Positions 33,957 through 42,418 of a stretch of DNA of 64,000 bases are shown here, piece after piece. The position numbers were made by a program, and so were the translations under genes. How positions within the stretch are numbered: position 1 is the stretch's first letter; each line of letters opens with the position of its first letter. The stretch lies in the NCBI RefSeq assembly GCF_001610895.1, contig NZ_CP011273.1, positions 1,798,001 to 1,862,000 of the forward strand. Direction: 5' to 3'. The notes under the pieces were generated by a model, which saw nothing but the letters and a program-made list of their open reading frames with translations, was not told the DNA's origin and did not search any database. This stretch comes from Planctomyces sp. SH-PL62 (GTDB taxonomy: Bacteria; Planctomycetota; Planctomycetia; Isosphaerales; Isosphaeraceae).

Positions 33957-35351
33957 ATGCAGCGTCGTGATGCGAATACGCGCCGAGGGTTCCTGAAGAC
34001 GGCGGCGGCGGCCTCGACGGCCGTGACGATCCTGGCCCGCAACCCGGAGACCGAGGCGGCCGCCTCGGCGCTCGCCAAGGCCGGTCCCAACGACAAGGTG
34101 CGGATCGCGACGATCGGCATGGGGATCATCGGCTTCATCGACACCGACTGCGCGCTGCAGGCGCCGGGCGTCGAGCTGGTCGCCGCGGCCGACCTCTACG
34201 AAGGCCGTCGGACGCGGGTCAAGGAAAAGTACGGCGACCACGTCTCGACCCACGTCGACTATCGCGAGATCCTCGACCGCAAGGACGTCGACGCGGTCTT
34301 GCTCTGCGTCCCCGACCACTGGCACGCCCAGATGTCGGTCGACGCTATGAAGGCCGGCAAGGCCGTCTACTGCGAGAAGCCGATGGTCCAGTCGCTGGCC
34401 GAGGGGCCGGACGTCATCAAGGTCCAGCAGGAGACCAAGGCCGTCTTCCAGGTCGGCAGCCAGTTCGCCAGCTCGATCGTCTTCGAGAAGCTCCACGAGA
34501 TGATCGCCGCCGGCGCGATCGGCAAGCTGAACGTGGTCGAGGCCCGATACAACCGCAACTCCTCGCTCGGAGCCTGGCAGTACACCCTGCCGCTGGACGC
34601 CTCGCCCGCGACCGTCGACTGGGATCGGTTCCTGGGCAAGGCCCCCAAGCGGCCGTTCGACGCCACCCGCTTCTTCCGCTGGCGGAACTACCAGGACTAC
34701 GGCACGGCCGTCGCCGGCGACCTGTTCGTCCACCTGCTGACCGCCATCCACCGCGCCACCGACTCGCAGGGCCCCAACAAGGTCGCCGCGATGGGCGGGC
34801 TCCGCTACTGGGACGACGGCCGCGACGTCTACGACGTCATCCTCAGCCTGCTCGACTATCCGGCCGTCGAGGCCCATCCCGCCTTCACCGTCTCGCTCCA
34901 GTGCGACTTCGAAGACGGCGGCGGAGACGCCACCTCGTTCCGGTTCGTGGGCGACGAAGGCGTGATCTCCACCGACCTCGCCTCGCTCAAGCTGGAGCGT
35001 ACCGGCATCTCCTGGCCGACCCCGGAACAGGAGCTCAAGGGGTATAACTCCGTCCAGACCTTCTCCAAGGCTCAGCAGGACGCGATCGCCGCCAAGCTCG
35101 CCTCCGAGCCGAGGAAGGGTCGCAAGCCGGCCCCCTACGAAGGGGCCCAGAGCTTCCAGCCCCCGGCGGGGTACGACCCCCGCCTCGACCACTTCGTCAA
35201 GTTCTTCACCTCGGTCCGCCAGGGCGAGCCGGTCTACGAGGACGCCGTCTTCGGCTACCGCGCCGCCGCCCCGGCCCTCCTCTGCAACACCAGCCTCTAT
35301 GAGAGCAAGCTCATCGGCTGGGACCCGATCAAGATGCAGGTCACGGCCTGA
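33957..35351 (+). CDS. Tat-exported Gfo/Idh/MocA family oxidoreductase
   Basis: A 464-residue oxidoreductase, the second Gfo/Idh/MocA enzyme here. ATG 33957 is chosen because TGGAGG (33945-33950) lies six bases upstream; two earlier ATGs (33936, 33939) lack one. A twin-arginine leader (TRRGFLKTAAAASTAVTIL) is followed by the Rossmann motif IATIGMGIIGF, VPDHWHAQMSVDAMKAGKAVYCEKPMVQSL with the EKP lysine, and the C-terminal sheet domain (GDLFVHLLTAIHRAT). It differs strongly from the enzyme at 4968. The probable substrate is a sugar or sugar acid. A perfect 17-bp hairpin follows its stop codon and may end the transcript. Confidence 0.9.
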   Translation: MQRRDANTRRGFLKTAAAASTAVTILARNPETEAAASALAKAGPNDKVRIATIGMGIIGFIDTDCALQAPGVELVAAADLYEGRRTRVKEKYGDHVSTHVDYREILDRKDVDAVLLCVPDHWHAQMSVDAMKAGKAVYCEKPMVQSLAEGPDVIKVQQETKAVFQVGSQFASSIVFEKLHEMIAAGAIGKLNVVEARYNRNSSLGAWQYTLPLDASPATVDWDRFLGKAPKRPFDATRFFRWRNYQDYGTAVAGDLFVHLLTAIHRATDSQGPNKVAAMGGLRYWDDGRDVYDVILSLLDYPAVEAHPAFTVSLQCDFEDGGGDATSFRFVGDEGVISTDLASLKLERTGISWPTPEQELKGYNSVQTFSKAQQDAIAAKLASEPRKGRKPAPYEGAQSFQPPAGYDPRLDHFVKFFTSVRQGEPVYEDAVFGYRAAAPALLCNTSLYESKLIGWDPIKMQVTA

Positions 35352-35763
35352 GGCCCCCGCCGATGATTGGGTTCGCTCGCGCCATCCCGCGAGCGAACCC
35401 AATCGAGGCAAATCGCTTGCTCAAAAACACTTGGAACGAATACTCGGCCACACGGATTGGGTTCGTTCGCGCGTTTTCGAAGGTCGCAGACCGTTCGGCC
35501 GGGGTGCCCGCCGGCCCATCCCGAAATCGGCTTCGTTCGCGACGCCCCCGAACCGAACCCGATCAACATAACTGTCTTACTTGACATCACTTAGACCACA
35601 GGGCCGGCTTCCAAAATTGGGTTCGTTCGGCGCAAAACGTGGTCGTTGCCGTTCAACCTGAATCGAGCCCGCCGCCGGCGTGCCGCGCGGTCCGCGCGCA
35701 CTCTCCCTTAAGGAGAGGATGGTCGACGAACGCCGTTTGCGGAACGACGATCGGCGTCGTTCG
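35352..35763. repeat. Intergenic repeat cluster built on ATTGGGTTCGTTCG
   Basis: This 412-base spacer holds no convincing gene. It carries at least four copies of a short word close to ATTGGGTTCG(T/C)TCG at 35366, 35456, 35526 (degenerate) and 35616, spaced about 90, 70 and 90 bases, with inverted copies at 35388-35404 (perfect) and 35554-35564 (partial). Small frames in it translate the repeat over and over and are not treated as genes. The base composition is lower in GC than its flanks. It looks like a multi-copy intergenic element of the genome. Confidence 0.7.
35365..35404. terminator. 17-bp perfect hairpin after the oxidoreductase gene
   Basis: GATTGGGTTCGCTCGCG (35365-35381), a 6-base loop and its exact complement (35388-35404), starting 14 bases after the stop. 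It may terminate transcription, although no T-run follows. It is also a mirrored pair of the local repeat. Confidence 0.45.
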
Positions 35764-37053
35764 TCACCGGCCCCGGCGGGCGCGGAGGCTCTCGGGGAAC
35801 AGGTCTTCCTGAACGATGTTCCCCTGGTCGTCGAACGGGATTGGAAGATAGTCGGAGTCGAAGGCCAGCCCGGGATGGGCCTCGACTTCCCCGGCGAGCG
35901 GACTCGTGACCCAGAGCGTGGTGAGTTCGAGGGTGTTGGGAATCAAGGCGAGCTTCGCCTCGGCCGGGTCGATCCGCCAGCAGGTGTCCAGGCAGGCGGC
36001 GATCACGTCGCGGTCGGTCGGCAGGGCCAGCGGGACTCGGGCGCGGGCCAGGAAGTTGCTGGTGAAGCTGTTCACGCGCATCGGCGTCGGGTCGATCGCC
36101 CGCACCAGCCGCTCCGTGGTCAGGTCCGCGAACCCGATCCCCAGCGCATTGCCGCGCGATTCCTCGGAGACGTCGAGCACGGCCAGGCGGGTGACGACCG
36201 GCGCGGGGTGGTCGCGCATGGTTTCGACGCGGAGGCGGCCGATGACGTTCGGGTCCATCCCGGTGCCGCTGTAATTCTTCCCCAGCTCGCCGACGATCAG
36301 CACGTCCAGCTCCGGGAACGGCAGCCCCGGCATCAAGGCGCGGGCCTCCGTAAGCAGGGCGGGCTCGACCTCCAGGATCTCCTCGGGCTCGACCGCGACG
36401 ATCCGAGCGACGCGATCGGCGGCGTTCTCGATGATCGCCAGCCCGAGCGCGACGGGCGTTCGCTTCAGGAGGAACGCGCCAACTTCCGGGAGCAGCCTGA
36501 TCAGGCCGGGGAGGCCCAGCTTGTGGACCTGCGCAGCCCCCTCGCGCTTGCCCAGGCCGACGGCCAGCATCTTCAGCAGGCCGCTCTCATACGAGCCCGT
36601 GAACGAGGTGTGGGGCTTGACGCGGTTCAGGAGGATGACGCCGTCAGCGTCGAACGCGTTGCGGTCGAAGTGGATCGGCAGGCCGAAGGCGTTGGTCCCC
36701 AGGACGACGGTGTCCATCTCGCAGCGGACGGGGCAGCCGACGCTTCGTTCGGTGACGCCCAGCTCGGCCAGGAGCGCCCGCTGACCTTCGGCTGTCCCGC
36801 CGCCGTGGCTCCCCATCGCCGCGACGACGAAGGGGTGGAAGCCGACCGAGCGCACGGCCGTCGCGACGGCCCGGACGATCTCGGGCAACCCGGCGATCCC
36901 CCGACTGCCGACCGTGATCGCGACCTGGCCGCCGGCCGGCACCCGGGCGACGAGGCCGCTGGCCACCACGGCGCGAGCCGCGGCGTCGGCCGGGTCGGGG
37001 AGCTCGGGCTGGTCGAAGGTCCGTCGGACCCTGGCGATGGTGGGCGTGTTCAT
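35764..37053 (-). CDS. LarA-like (DUF2088) lactate-racemase-domain protein
   Basis: A 429-residue cytoplasmic protein with the N-terminal domain of the nickel-dependent lactate racemase family (VAITVGSRGI; MGSHGGGTAEGQ; VILLNRVKPHTSFTGSYESGLLKM). LarA isomerises lactate with a nickel-pincer cofactor bound by a Lys and several His. Here GSHGGG and KPHT hold histidines in matching areas, but the full ligand set cannot be confirmed by eye, and many DUF2088 proteins act on other hydroxy acids. ATG 37053 is the family start; the ORF extends 24 codons further upstream. No larB/larC/larE cofactor genes are in the window. It stands alone between two spacers. Confidence 0.75.
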   Translation of the reverse strand: MNTPTIARVRRTFDQPELPDPADAAARAVVASGLVARVPAGGQVAITVGSRGIAGLPEIVRAVATAVRSVGFHPFVVAAMGSHGGGTAEGQRALLAELGVTERSVGCPVRCEMDTVVLGTNAFGLPIHFDRNAFDADGVILLNRVKPHTSFTGSYESGLLKMLAVGLGKREGAAQVHKLGLPGLIRLLPEVGAFLLKRTPVALGLAIIENAADRVARIVAVEPEEILEVEPALLTEARALMPGLPFPELDVLIVGELGKNYSGTGMDPNVIGRLRVETMRDHPAPVVTRLAVLDVSEESRGNALGIGFADLTTERLVRAIDPTPMRVNSFTSNFLARARVPLALPTDRDVIAACLDTCWRIDPAEAKLALIPNTLELTTLWVTSPLAGEVEAHPGLAFDSDYLPIPFDDQGNIVQEDLFPESLRARRGR

Positions 37054-37224
37054 GATGTTGCGACCCGGCTTCGCGGGGATCTCCCGCGGATTGCCGACAC
37101 ACCTCGCTCGACACCACCACCTCAAGGGGGGGCGGGAGACGGCCTTCGGCCGGAACTCGGTGGAGTCGAATGAGGAGTCTCGGATTTCCTCATTGTAAGG
37201 GATCGGGGTCCGGTTCGAAACGCC

Positions 37225-37263
37225 GAAGCCCCCCTCGCGTCCGAGGACGGCGAGGGGGGCTTC
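37225..37263. terminator. Long hairpin downstream of the PEP-CTERM gene
   Basis: GAAGCCCCCCTCG (37225-37237) pairs perfectly over 13 bp with CGAGGGGGGCTTC (37251-37263); the 13-base loop can itself form a small CGTCC/GGACG stem. It lies 40 bases past the PEP-CTERM stop and upstream of the LarA-like gene. Minus-strand termination is the likely role. Confidence 0.6.
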
Positions 37264-37303
37264 CGTGGCGACTTGCGGTCGGTCGGTCGTTCGCCTCGGA
37301 ACG

Positions 37304-38095
37304 TCAGGCGGCGCGGCGGTTGCGGCGGCGCTGGACGAGGCCGGCGGCGGCGATGATGCCGGCCCAGGCGAGCACGGTCGACGGCTCGGGGACCGGGACT
37401 TCCTGGATCGGGCCGCCCTCGGAGGCGTAGGCCGACGGGTAGACGATCTGGGGGTTGGCGTTCTGGAGGCTGACCAGCTTGTTGGTCCACTTCTCGGTGG
37501 TCAGCACGACGATCGTGCCGGTGGTGGAGCCGGCGCCGATCGGGTCGGTGGCCTTGCTGGCGTCCAGGTACTGGAAGGTCAGGGCGCCGGTCTTCTCACC
37601 CGGGAGCCAGGCGACCGAGCTGGGGATCTGGATGCCGCCGCCCGCGACGGACGAGACGGGGACGCTCAGGCCGCCGACCGTGCCGTCCTTGACCACGAAC
37701 ACGGCGCTGCCGGGCCCGCCGGTGCCGAGCAGGTCGGCCCGGGTGGGGGTGGCGTTGAACTGGAGCGAGGCGCTGTTGACGGAGGTGGGCTCGCCGGACT
37801 CGTCCTTCACGTCCTTGACGCCGAACTGGTAGGCGTAGGCGTAGAGCCCGGCGTACGCCCCGGTCCCTTCCAGGACCTGGGACTGCACGACGCCCGTGAG
37901 GGGCGTGTTGATGAAGCGATACTCGGCCGTGATCGGCGGCGCCTCGGCGATGGGCTTGAAGAGGCTGTTGAACTCCGAGGCGGAGAGCTCGGGGGCGTCC
38001 AGATTCTGAACGATCGGGGCGGCGTCGGTGGTCCGACCGGCCGCGCTCAACACGAGACCAGCCCCCAGGGCGAGAGCAAAGGTGAACTTGTTCAT
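37304..38095 (-). CDS. Secreted protein with PEP-CTERM sorting signal
   Basis: A 263-residue secreted protein. Signal peptide MNKFTFALALGAGLVLSAAG; beta-rich middle part with no known domain; and at the C-terminus the PEP-CTERM signal: VPEPST, a hydrophobic helix (VLAWAGIIAAAGLV) and a basic tail (QRRRNRRAA). Proteins with this tail are cut and sorted at the membrane by an exosortase, generally for attachment to extracellular polysaccharide. No exosortase lies in the window. ATG 38095 follows GGAAG about nine bases upstream. A strong hairpin ends the transcript. Confidence 0.88.
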   Translation of the reverse strand: MNKFTFALALGAGLVLSAAGRTTDAAPIVQNLDAPELSASEFNSLFKPIAEAPPITAEYRFINTPLTGVVQSQVLEGTGAYAGLYAYAYQFGVKDVKDESGEPTSVNSASLQFNATPTRADLLGTGGPGSAVFVVKDGTVGGLSVPVSSVAGGGIQIPSSVAWLPGEKTGALTFQYLDASKATDPIGAGSTTGTIVVLTTEKWTNKLVSLQNANPQIVYPSAYASEGGPIQEVPVPEPSTVLAWAGIIAAAGLVQRRRNRRAA

Positions 38096-38472
38096 TCGAG
38101 TCGATCTTCCAAGGTTGATCCGGGCTGCTCGTCGCATCACGAACGGCCCCGTGCGAGTCGATCCATAACTCGCCGACCGGAGAACGTCTCCGGGCGGTAC
38201 CCGCGCGCCGCTGTCGGTCGAATGCGGGTCGGGAGGAATCGAACCGGCGATCCCCGCCGCGACTCCCCACTACTCAGATGGCAGATCGCAGTTCCGCCGA
38301 CGTCGTTGGATTCCATCGGTCGGAGACGAAGGCGAAAATTACCAGGAAGATTCAAGTCGGTCAACACGACTTTAGGCGTCCAGCCACCACCTCACGCCAC
38401 TCCTCTTGCGACCGCCTTCCACCGCCTGTTCGGGCCGAATTTCGATCGCGGCGGACGCACCGGCGCGACGGT
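38096..38472. other. Spacer upstream of the PEP-CTERM gene
   Basis: No gene is seen in these 377 bases. On the minus strand TTGACC (complement of 38359-38364), a 17-base spacer and TAATTT (complement of 38336-38341) form a weak promoter candidate that would leave a leader of about 235 bases. Nothing else is clear. Confidence 0.35.
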
Positions 38473-39309
38473 TCAGGCGCGGGTGAGGGGATGGGATTCG
38501 CTCTCGCGAGGGACGGCGAGGGCCGCGTGCTGGGGGGGCTCCGGCGGCGCGGGGAAGCTGGACGAATCGGGACGTTCTCCGGCCTTCGGCTCCGGGGGGG
38601 CCGTCGCGAGCGTCGGCGTGGACGCCGAGGCCGCCGTCTCGAGGAGCGGCGTGGGGCAGGGGTCCACCTCGAGATCGTCCGGGGGAAGGGGGAGGTCGTC
38701 GCTGACGAGGACCGGGGGGCCGACGGGGAGCCCGGCGCGCTGATGTCCCTTGTAATGGCGGTACATCACGCAAACGACGACCCCCACCGCGATGGTGATC
38801 GCGATCCATTGCTGGGCCTCGTGCAGGCCCTTCTCGATCTGGTGGGCGAACAGGTAGCCGAGCCCGAACATCAGGCTGGTGCTCAGGAGCGCGGCGACGA
38901 GGTCCGTGAGCAGCAGCTTGAGCGGGGGGAGTTTCAGGATGCCGGCCGTCAGATAGGCGGCCGTCCGGAAACCGACCGCGAATCGGCCCAGGATCAGGAT
39001 CTTGAAGCCGTGGCGATGGAAGTAGCCCTTGATCTGGGCCTCGCGGGGCTTGGTCAGGAGTCGGCGGGTCAGCCGGAGGCTGAGCACCCGCTCGCCGAAG
39101 CGGTAGCCCACGGCGTAGACCAGGAAATCGCCCAGGAGCACGCCGAGCATGCAGGCTGAGAACGCGATCGGCCCCGACATCTTGCCGTTGCGCGAGAGGA
39201 TCGCCGCCAGCAGGACCGGGGCCTCCTCCGGTATGGGCAGGAAGCCGCCCGCCACCAGGGTCAGGGCGATCCCGATGTACCCGAGTTGTCCGATCAGCTG
39301 CTCCGTCAA
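38473..39309 (-). CDS. DedA-family membrane protein
   Basis: A 278-residue integral membrane protein of the DedA/SNARE-associated family. The signature ALTLVAGGFLPIPEEAPVLLAAIL (reentrant segment with conserved acidic residues) and FGFRTAAYLTAGILKLPPLKLLLTD (conserved Arg, here GRFAVGFRTAAYL) are present, with four or more hydrophobic segments to about residue 180. Members help flip undecaprenyl phosphate or phospholipids and keep the proton-motive force. The last 90 residues are a disordered Pro/Ser/Glu tail not typical of the family. The start is TTG 39309 with AGGAG six bases upstream; no ATG is available nearby. Confidence 0.85.
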   Translation of the reverse strand: MTEQLIGQLGYIGIALTLVAGGFLPIPEEAPVLLAAILSRNGKMSGPIAFSACMLGVLLGDFLVYAVGYRFGERVLSLRLTRRLLTKPREAQIKGYFHRHGFKILILGRFAVGFRTAAYLTAGILKLPPLKLLLTDLVAALLSTSLMFGLGYLFAHQIEKGLHEAQQWIAITIAVGVVVCVMYRHYKGHQRAGLPVGPPVLVSDDLPLPPDDLEVDPCPTPLLETAASASTPTLATAPPEPKAGERPDSSSFPAPPEPPQHAALAVPRESESHPLTRA

Positions 39310-39658
39310 CCTCGGCTCCTGACTCCGCCACGCGATCCGGCCCGTCGGCGCCGTCGACGCCGCGCCTCAACCTTTGGTATCACAACGCGGCCGGTGCGTC
39401 GAGGCCCTCCTTCGCAGGCCCCGGCGTCGCCCGCGGAGCGCCGGGCCCGACTCGGGGATCGTCGCCCCGTTCGAACCGTCTTGACCTCGATCGGAGGCGG
39501 GGGTATTTTCCCGCGAAGCCCAGGATGGGTTTCCGAAGTTCGAGAGCCGTGCCGCCTCCCCCCCCGTCGCCGTTCATGGGGAGGCCGGGCGACGGCGCAG
39601 GGGCCGCCCTCCCGTTCGGGCCGCGGCCTCGCCGAGGTCATCAAGGAGGAGGACGAGC
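39310..39658. other. Divergent spacer between DedA and CARDB genes
   Basis: No gene is seen in these 349 bases. It contains the promoter candidate for the CARDB gene at 39481-39509 and an AAGGAGG ribosome-binding site at 39643-39649. Confidence 0.45.
39481..39509 (+). promoter_or_regulatory. Candidate promoter of the CARDB gene
   Basis: TTGACC (39481-39486), a 17-base spacer and TATTTT (39504-39509). The predicted leader is about 140 bases long. Confidence 0.45.
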
Positions 39659-41230
39659 ATGTCCGACAAGCGACGATCCGAGGGACGTCGACGCGCCTGG
39701 GGGCGCGGTCCGATCATCTTGCGATTCGACTCCCTCGAGAAGCGCGAAGTCCTGTCGGCCGCCGGGCACGGCCTCCCCGACCTCGTCGGCTCCTCGATGG
39801 TGGTGGTCCAGGACGCCGACTGGGGCGAGACCGTCACCGCCACCGGCCAGATCACCAACCAGGGGGACGCCGGCGCCACGGGCCCGTTCAACGTCGCGAT
39901 CTACGCCGGGAGCCGGGCCAACGTCGGCCGCTATTCGGTCTACCTGGGCGAAGTCACGGTCCCCGACGGCCTCGCCGCCGGCCAGTCCGTGCCGTTCACC
40001 ACGGTCGTCAAGCTCCCGTCCAACCCGGTGCCGGGACTGGGCTCCACCGGCCTGCTCCACCTGTCGCTCAAGGTGGATTCCCAGCGGCAGGTGAACGAGG
40101 CCAACGAGCGGAACAATTCCGGCGTCGGCCCCGGCTTCGACCAGGCGGTCGTCGCGATCGCCCCGCAGCAGCCCGCCCAGCTCATCGCGACCTCGGTCGG
40201 CACCTACCCCACCACGGCGACGTGGGGCAAGACCCTCTCCGTGACGACCCAGATCACGAACAAGTCGTACGGCGCGGCCCCGGCGACCCGCGCCCAGGTC
40301 ATCCTGACCCCCGCGGGCATCGCCCAGGGGACCGGGTCCGACGTCACCATCGGCAGCATCACCGTGCCGGCGATCCAGCCCTGGCAGACGGTCAACGCCG
40401 AGAAGTCGTTCACCCTCCCGGAGATCCCGCCGGTCCTGCTCTCCGGCGCGAGCCAGTTCACGCTGACGATCCTGCCCGACGGCGACTTCCTCACCAACCC
40501 GGTCGGGCCCCACTTCGCGATCAGCGGGATCGGCGTCGATCAGGCCGTGGTCAACATCAATCTGCCGGCCGGCGCGTCCGGCGCGCCGATCCACGAGATC
40601 CTGCCCGACCTGGCCGTCGCCACCGTCACCCCGTCGACCAGCGATCTGGTCTGGGGCGGCAGCTTCGACGTCGCCACCAGCGTCCAGAACATGGGGACGA
40701 TCGACCCCGGCCCGTTCCGCGTCCGCTTCCTGCTGGTCGGCCCCAGCGGCAACACCACGCGCACCATCTTCCTCGGCGACGCCGTCATCCCGGGCCTCGC
40801 GCCGGGATACCAGCAGCCGATCACCCAGACCGTCTCCCTCCCCAGCCGGCTCCCCGCGGGGATCCTCCTGGACGGCGTGGGGACCGCCAAGATCGTGGCG
40901 ATCGCCGACCCGGAGAACGGGATCAACGAGACGTTTAAGAACAACAATACGGCGACCTCGGCCCCGGTTTCGCTCCGCCTCCTCGGCAGCGACGGCACCA
41001 CGTACGTGCCCAACACGCCGAATCCGGAAGTGCTGCTGTCGATCAACCGGCCCAGTCTCGCCAAATATCAGAAGTCCGTGAAACTGGCCCAGGCTGCCGC
41101 GGACACCCAGAACGGCCAGGCCGCCCCGACCAAGAAGCTTTTCCGACGGCCGCCCCCCAAGGTCAAGAGCGATCGCGCCCTGGGCATCTTCCCCAAATCG
41201 GTCGGAAGTTTCCTGGACGACCTCTTTTGA
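39659..41230 (+). CDS. Secreted CARDB-repeat protein with LEPR-like N-terminal motif
   Basis: A 523-residue protein. Near residue 22 it has FDSLEKREVLSA, a form of the L-E-x-R-x-L-L-S motif that opens many large secreted planctomycete proteins and is thought to act in export or sorting; there is no ordinary hydrophobic signal peptide. Three or more CARDB-like immunoglobulin-fold repeats follow (residues about 40-135, 150-265, 300-430), with typical wording such as GQITNQGDAGATGPFNVAIY, VNEANERNN and INETFKNNN. The last 60 residues are basic and Lys/Pro-rich. Adhesion or display of partner domains is the usual role. The ATG follows AAGGAGG (39643-39649). Confidence 0.82.
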   Translation: MSDKRRSEGRRRAWGRGPIILRFDSLEKREVLSAAGHGLPDLVGSSMVVVQDADWGETVTATGQITNQGDAGATGPFNVAIYAGSRANVGRYSVYLGEVTVPDGLAAGQSVPFTTVVKLPSNPVPGLGSTGLLHLSLKVDSQRQVNEANERNNSGVGPGFDQAVVAIAPQQPAQLIATSVGTYPTTATWGKTLSVTTQITNKSYGAAPATRAQVILTPAGIAQGTGSDVTIGSITVPAIQPWQTVNAEKSFTLPEIPPVLLSGASQFTLTILPDGDFLTNPVGPHFAISGIGVDQAVVNINLPAGASGAPIHEILPDLAVATVTPSTSDLVWGGSFDVATSVQNMGTIDPGPFRVRFLLVGPSGNTTRTIFLGDAVIPGLAPGYQQPITQTVSLPSRLPAGILLDGVGTAKIVAIADPENGINETFKNNNTATSAPVSLRLLGSDGTTYVPNTPNPEVLLSINRPSLAKYQKSVKLAQAAADTQNGQAAPTKKLFRRPPPKVKSDRALGIFPKSVGSFLDDLF

Positions 41231-41551
41231 CATAACGCCGCGACCGCAACCCGCGACCTTGTTTCCGGACCTTGCGCATCCCGCGCAAGCTTCGGACAAG
41301 CGTCAATCGACACAACCCTGGCAGATTTCATGGATTCGGGGGTCGCTCGGATCGCATTCCGGGAAACTTGAGACAAAATGGAAAATAGCTAGGCGGTTTG
41401 TTGAAGAGCGGTAAGATCGCGGCTATGCTTGCCTCGTCGGACTCCTTCCTTCCATCCATCGTAGGAAGGCGTCCTCGAGCCCGGCGTCCGGTCTCCGCCA
41501 GGGTCGATATCGGTCGACTTCTTTGAAGTCTCGCTCACTGAGGATCTCACG
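41231..41551. other. Spacer before the hydrolase-like gene
   Basis: No gene is seen in these 321 bases. It is locally AT-richer around 41370-41430, where the promoter candidate lies. A small stem (CCTTCCT / AGGAAGG) occurs near 41445-41467. Confidence 0.4.
41401..41429 (+). promoter_or_regulatory. Candidate promoter of the hydrolase-like gene
   Basis: TTGAAG (41401-41406), a 17-base spacer and TATGCT (41424-41429). The leader would be about 115 bases long. Confidence 0.4.
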
Positions 41552-42337
41552 ATGGCCCAGGACCGGACAGACGCACATGGCTCCTCGACCGCCTCACGAA
41601 TCGGGGCGCTGACTGACGCCCGCTTCGTGCCGCGCCAGTATGAGCCCAATTATGCCTACCCGCTCCTGGTCCTGCTGCACGGCAAGGGTGGCGACGAGGA
41701 TCAGCTCATCCGGGCGATGCCCGCCCTGAGCCGGCAGAATTACGTCGGCCTCGGCCTGCGGGGCCCCGTCCCCGTCGTGAAGCGCGAACGCCTGGTCGGC
41801 TACTCCTGGGGCTCCGAGTTCGAGATCCCCGAACGGTGCAGCTTCCGCCAGGGCCCCGCTCTCCGAGAGGCCGATCGATTCCGACGGGCGATGTGCGAGC
41901 CCGAGTTGGACCCGATCACTCGCCTGGAAGAGGGGGTGTTCGCCAGCGTCCGCGAGGCGCGGAGCCACCTGCACGTCCACTCCGAGCGGATCTTCCTGGT
42001 CGGCTGCGGCGAGGGGGCGGCGGCGGCCTACCGGCTGGGCCTCAGCTTCCCGGATCGGTTCGCCGGGGTCGTGGCGATCAACGGCTGGCTCCCCGGCGAG
42101 TTCCGTCCCCTCGCCCGGTTCGACGCCTGTCGCGACTTCCCCGTCCTGGTGGTCCACGGCGCCTGGAACGCCCGCGTCCCCCTCTCTCGCGCCCGTCGCG
42201 AGGTGGGCACGCTCCGAGCCGCCGGGCTTCGGGTCGCCTTCCAGTCCTACCCCTGCAACCACCGCCTCGACTCCGACATGCTCGCCGATGTCGACAACTG
42301 GCTCATGACGCGCTGCACGGGCAACCCCGCCGTCTGA
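41552..42337 (+). CDS. Alpha/beta-hydrolase-fold protein lacking the catalytic nucleophile
   Basis: A 261-residue protein of the phospholipase/carboxylesterase group of alpha/beta hydrolases: YPLLVLLHGKGGDE is the oxyanion-loop strand, and IFLVGCGEGAAAAYRLGL is the nucleophile elbow. In active members the elbow is G-x-S-x-G; here it is G-C-G-E-G, so residue 153 is Gly in place of Ser. The acid position in GAWNARVPL is Asn206 in place of Asp, while His237 (CNHRLDS) is kept. With two triad members lost, ester hydrolysis by the usual route is very unlikely. GAGGA lies about eight bases before the ATG. A binding or regulatory role is inferred. The next gene follows after 81 bases. Confidence 0.8.
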   Translation: MAQDRTDAHGSSTASRIGALTDARFVPRQYEPNYAYPLLVLLHGKGGDEDQLIRAMPALSRQNYVGLGLRGPVPVVKRERLVGYSWGSEFEIPERCSFRQGPALREADRFRRAMCEPELDPITRLEEGVFASVREARSHLHVHSERIFLVGCGEGAAAAYRLGLSFPDRFAGVVAINGWLPGEFRPLARFDACRDFPVLVVHGAWNARVPLSRARREVGTLRAAGLRVAFQSYPCNHRLDSDMLADVDNWLMTRCTGNPAV

Positions 42338-42367
42338 TTCACCTCTCATCACGGGTTGGTGTATAAT
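42338..42367 (+). promoter_or_regulatory. Promoter of the zinc-ribbon membrane protein gene
   Basis: TTCACC (42338-42343), an 18-base spacer and a perfect TATAAT (42362-42367), beginning directly after the previous stop codon. The start codon is about 50 bases downstream. Confidence 0.5.
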
Positions 42368-42418
42368 CGGACGCCGCGTCGCGTCCCCCCCCGCCCAACC
42401 CGGAGAGACTCCCCTGAC

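Noticed and set aside
33738-35411. Upstream extension of the secreted-protein frame on the minus strand
   Set aside because: It is antisense to the Gfo/Idh gene; a clear ATG with ribosome-binding site and signal peptide lies at 33737.
35297-35594. Several small overlapping frames in the repeat spacer
   Set aside because: They only translate the repeat word in all frames, with no ribosome-binding sites.
38229-38245. tRNA T-arm-like GGTTCGATTCC on the minus strand
   Set aside because: The flanking bases do not pair as a T-stem, and no acceptor or anticodon arm is found.
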